Below are positions 9,222 through 18,053 of a DNA stretch of 53,807 bases, in pieces; the stretch's first letter is position 1; the number at the start of each line of letters is the position of its first letter. Made by a program: the position numbers and the translations under genes. The stretch is from Amphimedon queenslandica. Lineage: Eukaryota; Porifera; Demospongiae; Haplosclerida; Niphatidae. The notes beneath the pieces are model-generated. The model saw only the letters and a list, made by a program, of their open reading frames with translations, had not been told where the DNA came from and made no database searches. The stretch covers positions 146,465-200,271 of the forward strand of contig NW_003546368.1 of assembly GCF_000090795.2 (NCBI RefSeq), in the 5' to 3' direction.

Positions 9222-9490
9222 TAGAGTCATTTTTATACCTAACTGTTCGTCAGTAATAAGTTAATAACTTTCATCCTTTAATATTAACAATTATTAAAGC
9301 ATGATGATTGATATTTATTAATATCAAATAAGATATTTAATAATGAAATATCTTTCTACTATGTCCAGGGCCTCATCATTCATAACTCATGGCTATAAGA
9401 CATGGAGAATGGCCGTCAAACATGCTGTGCCACTAATCACTGACATCAAGTGTGCTAAACTTTTTATTAAAGTTAGTAAGGAAAGGATGC
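9222..9490 (+). repeat. Duplicated FReD 3' flank, copy 2
   Basis: Partner of 3159-3487. It carries the same coding-like segment ([12 protein letters not shown]...PLITDIK...LFIKV), with no stop through that stretch. Function unknown. Confidence 0.7.
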
Positions 9491-9588
9491 AGCTGTTGTA
9501 TACATTTGAAAGTTAAACAAACAATATTCTAATAAGTGGGTATGTACATACTGTACTATGTAATGAATGCGGTGGGTGGTATAAACAT

Positions 9589-9848
9589 TGTCAAGAGTAG
9601 ATAATAATTAGAGGAGAGTGTCCTACTGTGCCTATACCCCCTGCTTCATCACGGCGTAGAATTGAAGAGTCACATTCAGGATATTTCCGTATTTTTATTA
9701 AGTTTGAGTAGTTATTGCAAGTTATTTTTGAATAACTACTCAAAAATACTGAAAATTACCGGAATGTGACTCTTCAATTCTACGCCCTGATGAAGCAGGG
9801 GGTACTGCACAGTAGGACGCTCTCCTCTAATTATTATCTACTCTTGAC
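9589..9848. repeat. Large foldback (inverted repeat) element
   Basis: Two arms of about 125 bp pair almost throughout. The left arm begins TGTCAAGAGTAGATAATAAT and the right arm ends with its complement at 9848. The centre (about 9710-9735) is a short AT-rich loop. The arms include a perfect match over GCGTAGAATTGAAGAGTCAC. It is probably a foldback MITE. The flanks do not show an unambiguous target duplication. Confidence 0.82.
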
Positions 9849-10849
9849 ATTGTACATATCAAGGGTGGGTTTGGCAATTATTTAACCCTTTGTGTGGCTT
9901 ACAACTAGCATACGAGTGCACTATAGCTCATGCCCTCGCCACAATCAGTGCAACATAACTGTAGTATATTACTCTTGTAGATACAAATATTAAAAATCAA
10001 AAGATCAACCAAAACAATAGAATCAAACATTTATATACTAAGACACGAACTATGAAATAGTTTCACATTAACACAAATTATTAAGAAGGGATCTATTACA
10101 GACAAGACATACAACCAATAATTAAGTCTAGGCACACATTACATTTAATTACAATTCAAGGTTCTACAGTCACGTGATTTCTGGGATACTACAAAAACAC
10201 AAATGAAACATTAAATTGTTCTTCAAAAATTATAGAGAGAATGCTGCTGACTTACTGTTACTGTACATGTTAGCTTGCTCAGCCTTGCATTGCTTTGCTG
10301 CAGGAATTGAAGGTGGGGCTGGAATAAAAGGTGTGGCTCAAATTAAGCACCGCCTACTTCATAGTTACACACAATGGACAGTTACTGGTAAAAAAGCTTC
10401 AGTTTTCTACACTTATACACAGTTTATGACACAATAATTAGGCTATATTTGTTGTATACAAACTTGATAGTAAGAATTTACAGTTTAAAAGACTCTGACA
10501 GATTTTCCTGGATAACAGGACCTCGTGTAAACAGTCGCGGTAAGGCGATGTTTGAGCTACCATATCTCAGAAATTAAGAATTTAAGACAAATTTCCTACA
10601 TATTAAATGAATAAAAACTTCCAATCTATCGTTTGGTGCATTCTATTGCATTATTATTACCTTCGTTATGAGAGAGTTGCCCGGAATCCTGACTACGTTT
10701 AGCAACACTACTGGCTCATGCTGCCAAGGAGAAGAAGGATGATGAAGTAAACTGAAGAAAAACTACTTTTGGCAATTATTTTAGTTGACAGTGGGACTCC
10801 ACAGGACCTGAACAAAGAGCAGCAAGGATTTGAAAACAGACAGACACAT
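9849..10849. other. Spacer, no gene recognised
   Basis: AT-rich with scattered short open frames without homology that I recognise. Some segments look repeat-derived but could not be assigned. Confidence 0.4.
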
Positions 10850-10862
10850 ACACACACACACA

Positions 10863-10946
<84 letters not shown>
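10850..10946. repeat. (AC)n microsatellite
   Basis: About 95 bp of nearly pure CA dinucleotide repeat with one CATC interruption at 10861-10864. Open frames over it on both strands are artefacts of the repeat. Confidence 0.97.
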
Positions 10947-10948
<2 letters not shown>

Positions 10949-11110
10949 AAATGATGAATGCAGTACCCTCGCCTATACACCTACGGTGTGGGTGAGGGCA
11001 ATAAGGCCAGAAATAAGGTACTATAGCATCCTAATACTTGTAATAATATGTAACTGTATGTACATGTCTTTTGTATTTTATCGCAGGCACTATTCAAAAT
11101 GCAAAAGAAA

Positions 11111-11463
11111 CAGGCCCGCTGAGAGAAGACATGGGGCCCAGGGGAAGATTAAAATTAGGGGCCCTTTGCAATAATTTTAAAAAAATTACAAATTAAACCA
11201 CAAGAACTACCAATGCTCAAATATGACCAAAAATCAGTTGAGTGACTTAGGAACACTAGCAATTGAAAGCAAACTTGCAGAACAGCTAAATTTTGATAAT
11301 ATCATACATCATTTTGATGTGTTTAAAAGCCAGAAAGGCACATATTTAATTATGTAATAATGACTTATTATACTTTAATTATAATGTACATTATTATGGG
11401 GCCCCCTGAAGTGAGGGGCCCAGGGGATTTATCCCCTTCTCCCCCCCCCTCTCAGTGGGCCTG
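11111..11463. mobile_element. hAT-type MITE with 8-bp target duplication
   Basis: Starts CAGGCCCGCTGAGAG and ends with CTCTCAGTGGGCCTG (14 of 15 complementary). Flanked by AAAAGAAA at 11103-11110 and 11464-11471. The 8-bp duplication and CAGG ends are hallmarks of hAT elements. The interior has no transposase; it is rich in GGGGCCC-type blocks near both ends. Confidence 0.9.
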
Positions 11464-11732
11464 AAAAGAAAGCCCCAGAGATAAAGACGTATTTTGATTG
11501 CATTTCATCCCATAGGACAGTGAGACTGCCAGGTCTGTGTCTGCATACTTTATAATTTAAAAACATTTCCCTCTTCCTCTCTTTTCTTCCCCACTTTACC
11601 CCCTTTTATTTGACTCACTCCCACTCTTTCCTTAATTATCCCTTTTCTTCTCTCTTTCTCTTTTTTCTCCCTCCTCTCGTCCCCCCTTTCTCTCCCTCCT
11701 CTCATCCCCCCTCCTCTCTCTCTCTCTCTTAG
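11464..11732. other. Pyrimidine-rich spacer leading to a splice acceptor
   Basis: A long CT-rich tract (about 11570-11732) ends in TTAG at the CAD-like exon. It probably is the 3' end of the intron that preceded this exon. Confidence 0.5.
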
Positions 11733-11899
11733 GTCTTATTGATTCTCATGTCCATGTTCATGAGCCTGGTCAGACTCATAAGGAGGACTTTGCCTCTTGC
11801 ACAGCTGCAGCACTGGCAGGTGGAATCACTCTCATTGGCTGCATGCCTAACACAGTTCCTGCCACTATTGACAATGAGAGTCTAGCTCTCACGCAAAAA
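11733..11899 (+). pseudogene. CAD: Orphan exon of CAD (dihydroorotase region)
   Basis: An exon with a CT-rich acceptor (CTCTTAG) and a GTAAAT donor, open over 55 codons. It reads [20 protein letters not shown] then [20 protein letters not shown], the start of the dihydroorotase barrel that carries the metal-binding HxH motif in the CAD protein of pyrimidine synthesis. Animal CAD usually has H-V-H-L-R-E-P-G. Here the HVH pair is kept but Leu-Arg is Val-His, so the substrate-binding Arg is missing. No neighbouring CAD exon was found in either direction. It is best read as a displaced or captured exon, not a gene. Confidence 0.8.
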
Positions 11900-12039
11900 G
11901 TAAATTTGATTTTGAATTTTTGATACAGCACACGAGTTTCTTATCATTGGCATATTGAAATACTTGTACTTGTATTAGAGTTTCTCAGAGGACTTTGGCA
12001 TAGTCCTCAGCTTCTTGTTTGTACATTTTAAAGTTGCTA

Positions 12040-12400
12040 AAAAATCTGGTCAAAACGGGGACATAGTCAAATTTTTTGAAAAATGACCAGGAAAGAATTT
12101 TAGATTTTTATAATTTTATTTGATACATATACATGTTCTTATGTTGTGTAGCAAGTTTGAGCTGATTCTGATAAAAATTGGATTTTTTTACAAATTTTTA
12201 AAGTTACTCAAAAATTGGACCAAAGTCCCTGTACTATAGTACAGGGTCTTCGGCCGAATTTTGCCAAAAATAACTAGAAGAGAATTCTCGGTTTTTATAA
12301 CTTTTTCTGATACATATACATGTTCTTATGTTGTGTAGCAAGTTTGAGCTGATTCCGATCAAGATTGGATTTTTTTATAAATTTTTAAAAGCTGCTCCAA
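12040..12400 (+). repeat. Dispersed GATACATATACATGTTCTTA repeat, two tandem units
   Basis: Two units of about 178 bp share GATACATATACATGTTCTTA followed by TGTTGTGTAGCAAGTTTGAG and CTGATTC. A palindrome, CCTGTACTATAGTACAGG, lies between them and is followed by TCTTCGGCCGAATTTTGCC. Related copies occur at 16430-16880, 17220-17440, 34200-34510, 40200-40640 and 52330-52560. No coding potential is visible and the family is not one I can name. Confidence 0.75.
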
Positions 12401-12969
12401 AAGCTATTATGCTAAGTCTATTAGTCTTGTCAGCTCATAAAGCTCATGCATTTTAACTCATTTAGAATACTTTGTAGGAAACAGGTAATGGTATCTTCTA
12501 CTGTTTGGTACCCTTTTACCATTATACACATACATGACTACTTAAAATGCTATAATTACAAAAATGAAGGTTCTCTTATTGTATATTTGATTATTTTTAT
12601 TTACATATTAATTACTGTTCATGTATTGTGTGTGCACGCATAGTCATATACTGTTTGTCCTGTGTCCTTATTAATCATACCCAAGACTGTCTGTACATCA
12701 GTCACAATGTTTTGTTGGTACCAAAAGAGCTACCAATACAAAGTGTTATCTCTCATTGCTTTCTCTTTCATCTTGTCTGCTTCTCTTTATTTGGCTATTT
12801 AATCATCACTTCTTTTACCCATTTTTGTTCATAGTTTCATATATGTAGAGCTACTTGTACGACCATTTCTTATATAATATTGTTTTTGTTTATACTTGTA
12901 AGTAATTTGTAGCTCATTTCCTGTAAATTATAGTTTATGGTCTTGTCTTGTAAAACAATATGGGGGGTT
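12401..12969. other. Spacer, no gene recognised
   Basis: AT-rich sequence with short open frames lacking any recognisable domain. Confidence 0.4.
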
Positions 12970-13070
12970 TGTGTGTATCATCAATAAAACTAACCAGAGC
13001 TTTCCTGACTTCAATGAATGGACTAACGGCATTGTCTCTAAAGTTAACAGCAATGTGCCATCAGTCTGAG
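12970..13070 (+). pseudogene. Isolated stalk-repeat fragment of a FReD gene
   Basis: About one and a half stalk units (NQSFPDFNEWTNGIVSKVNS, then SNV) with nothing of the receptor before or after. The frame ends at a TGA at about 13067. A remnant of a deleted paralogue between FReD-4 and FReD-5. Confidence 0.8.
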
Positions 13071-13762
13071 ATATGGTCACTAGTTGTATCAAATGATGGA
13101 AGCACTGCAGTAAGCATAAGAACTTGTACATATCAGGAAATGTAATGAAAATGGAGAATTTTCTTAAGGTTATTAAAAGGTCAATATACTTAAGTATGTG
13201 ATTAATTACTTTGCATAATGGGTAATCCTAGCTTTAGCAGGGTTTATCTACTGAGGGGCGGGGAGAAGGTTCTACTCCAAACTCCACATCTCCCCCCCCC
13301 CAAAATAAAGTTTTAATAAAAAGTACAATGAGAATAGATTGAGAATATGCACCAAACACTCCACAATAATTACTATCGACAAGTACAAATATGTATTACT
13401 AAATGAAAGTTAACTTTCCTCTTAATCTTACCACACGTGATGAGACTACTTTCTCCCAAACAAAAATGTTAAGATTGAATCTTGTTTAGTCTTTTCCTAA
13501 ATTTTTATTACACCTTTTGCTATCCTTATTATATGGAAATTGTAAGCTTTTTTTGATTGTATCATGGGCCATAGGTCATCATAATTTATATTATAGTTCA
13601 GGTTGTTCATTAGACAATATTCTTATTGCAACTTAAGTACACAATAGTAGTCGAAGTTTATTATTAAGCTAGTTTGATTTTTAATATCAAAGTTAAAAAA
13701 TCAACTTGGTTTTGTTGTCATCAATATAACTGACAAACATGTTTTTGTTATTTTCTGTCCTT
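13071..13762. other. Spacer upstream of FReD-5
   Basis: AT-rich. It includes a short piece resembling the dispersed repeat at about 13110-13160 and a C-run at 13292-13301. No gene seen. Confidence 0.4.
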
Positions 13763-13770
13763 TATAAAAA
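13763..13770 (+). promoter_or_regulatory. Candidate TATA box of FReD-5
   Basis: TATAAAAA, 30 bp upstream of the expected cap site and 37 bp before the ATG at 13800. It is the strongest TATA match near any FReD start. Confidence 0.45.
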
Positions 13771-13799
13771 GGCAGTCACCGGTTCTGTATTTATCCAAG

Positions 13800-14712
13800 A
13801 TGAATAATCAGTTCCATAAGACTCAAGATAGTGGTGACTACTTACCAATGCAGGGAAAGCAGGAAAATGAAAATGTCTATGAGCTTCCAGAGATTTCTAA
13901 CAAAGGACACCAGCAGCCTCTACCACCACCTTCTGACAGTATAACAAATGCTAAACAAAGGCAGTCATCTTGGAGTAAACCACAGCTTTGTATGACAGTG
14001 TTACTCTGTCTCATATTGATATTATTAATGATTATACTGGGCATTGTAGTGTATGTAGTGTATGCTACTGGTAATAATGTTGAGTGTACTAATACTGCAA
14101 TTGGTGCTAACATTAGTAGTAATACAAACGAATGGGTCGATCGTATAACTGAAAATATTAGCCACAATATTCCTGACTTCAATGAATGGGCTAATGGTGT
14201 AGCTCAAAAAGTTCATCAAGAACTAAATGGCAACAGCCTAAATTGTACAGAAGGAGCTGATCATGTAATCAACACCATTAATAAGACAATAATGCAAAAC
14301 TTTCCTGACTTCAATGAATGGGCTAATGGTGTTGTCTCTAAAGTTAACAATAATGTAACAGGGAGCCTTCCTGACTTTAATAAATGGGCTAATGGTGTAT
14401 CACAAAATACCGTTCAACTATTTCAGAACAATACCAATTTCACTGAACTTGATAAACAAATCTTACAAACTACAAGAAATTCTGCGCAAAAGTTCATTAA
14501 CATTGTCGATACTCTCTCTAATCTACAAGACACCAGTACCTCTACTGCTCGAGTGGTTGATGATACATTTTTGGTCATGGTGCACCTTTTACTGTTACAT
14601 AATTCATCATTTGGTTTTTTAACGTCTTGCAAACAATAAAAAATCTGTTACCTAGCAGTCCATCAGGTTATTATGTATTAGCATCAGCTAATGGATCAAT
14701 GTATACTGCTTA
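13800..14712 (+). pseudogene. FReD-5: divergent type II receptor, truncated by rearrangement
   Basis: It encodes a cytoplasmic tail with YLPM and YELP motifs nine residues apart and a proline-rich PLPPPSD stretch, one membrane segment (about residues 60-90, CMTVLLCLILILLMIILGIV), and three spaced stalk units of which only the third is of the NVTG type. A linker follows, up to TSCKQ. One base is missing in CAAACAATAAA (about 14631-14640) relative to FReD-4, giving a stop at 14639. Homology continues in the other frame until about 14712, where it ends abruptly in antisense kelch-gene sequence. The ligand-binding domain is gone. The tail and stalk differ more from FReD-2/4 than those do from each other. 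Confidence 0.85.
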
Positions 14713-15185
14713 TCATGCTCAAATGACATCATTCCACCGCTAGATCTCCTCATAATTGATATAGTTTCATCAGTCGGTTCTAATTCTCTCCATTGAAGAT
14801 TAGCGGTATCCAATTGTGTAATACTGTTGTGATAGCAGTCATCATGGCCACACCTTCCCCCGAAATAATACAATTGTTCACTTATTGCAGTACAGCAGTA
14901 CGATCTCACTCCTAATGGAGGAGTACCAGTAGTACCTCTAGTGATCCATTGACCAGCTGAAGGAGTAAAGTGCTGTATATTACTAGTGATCCTTCTTTTC
15001 TCTTCACTATCATGTACTCCAGGTAAACCAACATGATCACCACCCCACACATACAGTGAATCACCTACTGATACAGTGCGGTGAGCAGCTCTTTTATTCA
15101 GTTGATCTATTATTAATAAATAATTGAGGTACATGATTGGAATAGTAGCATCAAAATTACTTTTAGAGCCAAACGGCCAAGCCAT
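14713..15185 (-). pseudogene. Kelch-kinase gene D: first two exons only
   Basis: Exon 1 (15161-15185, MAWPFGSK) and most of exon 2 (15106 down to about 14713) match the three complete kelch-kinase genes downstream. They include NKRAAHRTVSVGDSLYVWGG, the QLYYFGG kelch core and the GHDDCYHNSI segment. The homology stops inside exon 2 at the junction with FReD-5. All coil and kinase exons are absent. The short intron is in phase, so the piece also reads open without splicing. Confidence 0.85.
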
Positions 15186-15357
15186 AACCAGAGACTAAGA
15201 TTAAAAAGTGGCTTAGTGTCTTTTTGCCCTCTTCACATGTCAGCCTTTGGGCGGCCAACCCACTAGCAGCAGTAGGATCTAGGAGGACTCTCATTGCATA
15301 GGTGTTGTAAATGTGGGTGTTGATAAATTTCTGTTTTAATCACAAAATTTTTTGTAG
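15186..15357. other. Upstream region of the kelch fragment
   Basis: Short spacer, no supported feature. Confidence 0.4.
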
Positions 15358-15431
15358 TATGGATGGAACCATAGCCGATACACAAGCTACTCCTGCTCTC
15401 CTGCATATACCTACTAGCAAGCAACAGCTAG
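15358..15431 (+). other. Possible lone exon, unknown
   Basis: A 74-bp stretch bounded by TTTGTAG and GTACAG. It opens with an ATG and reads MDGTIADTQATPALLHIPTS without a stop. I recognise no family and no partner exon. Could be chance. Confidence 0.2.
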
Positions 15432-15885
15432 GTACAGGTAGGTGCAGAATACAGATGACATAATAATTAAAGCAACATTGTAAATACAGTTAAAGTTCAC
15501 TGTTTGCTGGCATAGTCATGCTGCACATAAAGATAATCCAACAAATAATAAAGTATCAAAGTCATCAAACCATGCAGTGTATGTAGTATCTATATATGGT
15601 CAAACAGTCGTATAGCTAATATGCAGCAAACATGAGGTAAGTTACTTTCTTCAAATGCCTTGCCCTCAAATACCACATACAATACAGAGGAGCTATACTT
15701 CCCACCAGTGTTATCTGGATGCTATAGCATAACATTAATCCTTATTGTACTTGTGAACACAATACTCATGTAATACACATGTACATACATCAACATTTAA
15801 TTGTGTATTATGATTGTTGCTATTGTTACTATTATTATTATTTTTGTAAAAAAAATTAAGTACATGTACATGTACTCCTTGATTT

Positions 15886-16077
15886 ACCGTATAGCAGTTT
15901 TTAGGATAAAAAATTTTGTGGATTTTAAAAATTTGCAAAATTAAATTTCTTGAAAATAAATTTAATATGGTACAAGATGGCAAAATAGCTGAAATTTGTG
16001 AAAATTAATTTTGTAAACTTTCGGATGTAGGTCATTCACAAAAATTATCATCTTCAAAAATAACCCACTATATATGG
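15886..16077. mobile_element. Mariner-like MITE, TA target
   Basis: TA-flanked. The left end ACCGTATAGCAG and right end CCACTATATATGGT are rough inverted repeats. It is homologous over its interior to 46245-46448 (AATTTAATATGGTACAAGATGG against the same segment there). Confidence 0.7.
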
Positions 16078-16195
16078 TATATGAAGTGGAAAAATTTGTA
16101 ATGATGATACCCACTGCAAATTTTATAGCACTAGATTATTGGGTATAATATTATTATAATTATTTTGGATACCAGTAATTTTATTCTACTTTTAG

Positions 16196-16275
16196 ATTAT
16201 GTGGTTGATGCCACACTTAAAGGCAATAAGATCCGTTTTACCAATCACTCAATCAATTGAAACTGTTATGCAAAA
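16196..16275 (+). pseudogene. EZH2-type SET-domain exon fragment, copy 1
   Basis: After a TTTTAG acceptor it reads DYVVDATLKGNKIRFTNHSI, then N-stop-NCYAK. This is the SET-domain core of Enhancer-of-zeste methyltransferases (F/DYVVDATRKGNKIRFANHS...NCYAK), including the catalytic NHS segment. A TGA replaces the Pro between N and NCYAK, and the homology ends soon after. It is one of two tandem degenerate copies. Confidence 0.82.
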
Positions 16276-16429
16276 AAAGGAAAGTTTTTTCTGTCTAGAG
16301 TATTGATAGTATTTTTGTCCCCAGCACCATTTTTACTAGTATATTTTGTCTTGGGAGACTTGGTTCAAGGGGTGAAAAAATTTGTGACCAATTTTGCTGT
16401 GACAGACCATTGAATTGGAATATTTTCTA

Positions 16430-16880
16430 AACACAACACTGAACCAGAAGAGGAGCTAATTTTTGATTACAGGTGTGTTTTCCACAAAGCACGCTAAGTG
16501 AGCTAACATAGCATGAGCTTTGTGAGCTGACAAGCACTATAATACACCAATAAAATCCAAATTTAATCAAAATTTGATATACAGCATAAGGACATGTATA
16601 CATATCAGGAAAAGTTATAAAAATAGAAAATTTTCTCTTGGCCAATTTTGGCAAAATTTGGCCAGCAATTAAAGGCTATTTATAGCCTTTGATTGCTGGC
16701 CTAATTTTTGGGCAAATTAAAAAATTCATTGAAAATCCAAGTTTGATTGGAATCAGCTCAAAGTTGATATACAGCATATAAACATCCATATTTATCAAGA
16801 ATTTTAAATTGAAGAATTCCCTTCTATATGTTTTTGACAAAATTTGTTCATTATAGCCTTTGGTCAATCTGAAGAAAGCT
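16430..16880 (-). repeat. Dispersed repeat copies between the two EZH2-like fragments
   Basis: Two minus-oriented copies of the 12040-12400 repeat: the TGATATACAGCATAAGGACA segment and its neighbours at about 16570-16640, and again at about 16750-16800. A short perfect palindrome around 16665-16700 (AATTAAAGGCTATTTATAGCC) lies between them. Confidence 0.65.
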
Positions 16881-17087
16881 AAGCTGTCTCATATTTTATG
16901 TGACACAAACAGATATTTTAATGAGTAGCATCATGCTATCCTACTTTCTGTGTGTATGTGATCCTCCCTTTGTGTAAAGTAAAATTTGTAATGATGCTAC
17001 TGCAAAATTTTTCAAAAATTTGACTTCATTTCTATTGGATACATGTTGCTCCTGCTTGTAATTTGAGTACTTTTATTCTAATTTTGG

Positions 17088-17226
17088 ATTATGTGGTTAA
17101 TGAAACAAGTAAAGGCAATAAGATCTGTTTTACCAATCATTCAGTCAATTCAAACCGTCATACCAAAGTGATGATAGTTGGAGATGACCATGGAATTGGA
17201 ATGTCAACAACTTCAGCAATTCATAA
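17088..17226 (+). pseudogene. EZH2-type SET-domain exon fragment, copy 2
   Basis: It reads DYVVNETSKGNKICFTNHSV, then NSNRHTKVMIVGDDHGIGMS, aligning to the EZH2 SET domain further than copy 1. No stop is seen, but several conserved residues are changed (Cys of NCYAK to Arg, Arg of KIRF to Cys). The acceptor before it is GG (17086-17087) instead of AG. The preceding 100 bp resemble those before copy 1, so the two arose by tandem duplication. Confidence 0.82.
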
Positions 17227-17440
17227 AAGATCCAAATTGATTGGAATTAGCTCAAAGTTGATATACAGCATAAGAACATGTACATGTATCAGGAAAATTT
17301 TTTAAATGTAGAATTCTCATCTAACCAATTTTGACAATATCTGTGGCTATAGTGGCTTTAAAATCCAAATTTTAACGAAATCACCTCAAACTTTCTACAC
17401 AACATAAAATGATAAAACACATATATGTATCAGAAAACAT
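17220..17440 (-). repeat. Dispersed repeat, further copies
   Basis: Two more minus-oriented partial copies (GATATACAGCATAAGAACAT at about 17260, and a related block at about 17385-17435) directly after EZH2-like copy 2. Confidence 0.6.
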
Positions 17441-17643
17441 AATAAAATTTTTATATTAGCATGTGTGTAATGACTAAGCAGTAAGCCAAGAAGTTTTTTC
17501 CAAGTTTTGAGCTGCATTCTGCACAAGATGTAATGCTGACGGTATCTTCACATACATTGATTTCCTTGCTTGGGCTTGCCTCATGTTTCACATCCATCTA
17601 GTAAGATTGTATTACATTAAATGCTGTTCATTCATTATTTATA

Positions 17644-17706
17644 GGTATCATTAGTCCCACTGAGCAACTCAAGTATGTTAGTATAGAAAGAGGAAGCAAA
17701 AAATAG
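17644..17706 (+). pseudogene. EZH2-type C-terminal exon fragment
   Basis: After TTATAG, the sequence encodes SPTEQLKYVSIERGSKK and a TAG. EZH2 proteins end in RYS...LKYVGIERE. An extra CATT after the expected Arg-Tyr codons breaks the frame. It lies 0.4 kb after SET copy 2, in the expected order and strand. Confidence 0.75.
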
Positions 17707-18053
17707 ACTACACATGCATAATGTCTATTCTGACTATTTGTGCATGATGTTAACATGATAGATATATATTATTGCAAGTTAAATTTATGATCAGATTGGC
17801 TTGCCCACACTAAGCTTTATTCAAGGAGTGGCTATAAATAAACCAACTACTAATGTACCCCATCAGTTCAATCCCCATTCATTTAGGCTGCTCAGCTGCT
17901 AAAATTTATGAATGAGGGTAGGTTCCACATCTTTAACACTATAAATAATGTAACATTAAGAAAAAAGCAAATAAAGAAAATACACAAAACCTACTAAAAT
18001 AATAGAAAACTAACTAAAAGGCAGTAGTAATAATTAGAATCAATTACATGCAA
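17707..18053. other. Spacer and 3' region of kelch-kinase A
   Basis: AT-rich. The last 100 bp before 18054, rich in AAATAGAAAAC-type sequence, also precede the end of gene C (27370-27450), so they are duplicated 3' flank. Confidence 0.45.

Noticed and set aside
10708..10980. Cys/Val-rich and His/Thr-rich open frames over the AC repeat
   Set aside because: Direct translation of a dinucleotide microsatellite; no conserved sequence on either side.
15358..15431. First exon of an unknown gene
   Set aside because: Acceptor, donor and ATG fit, but no homology or partner exon; kept only as a low-confidence feature.
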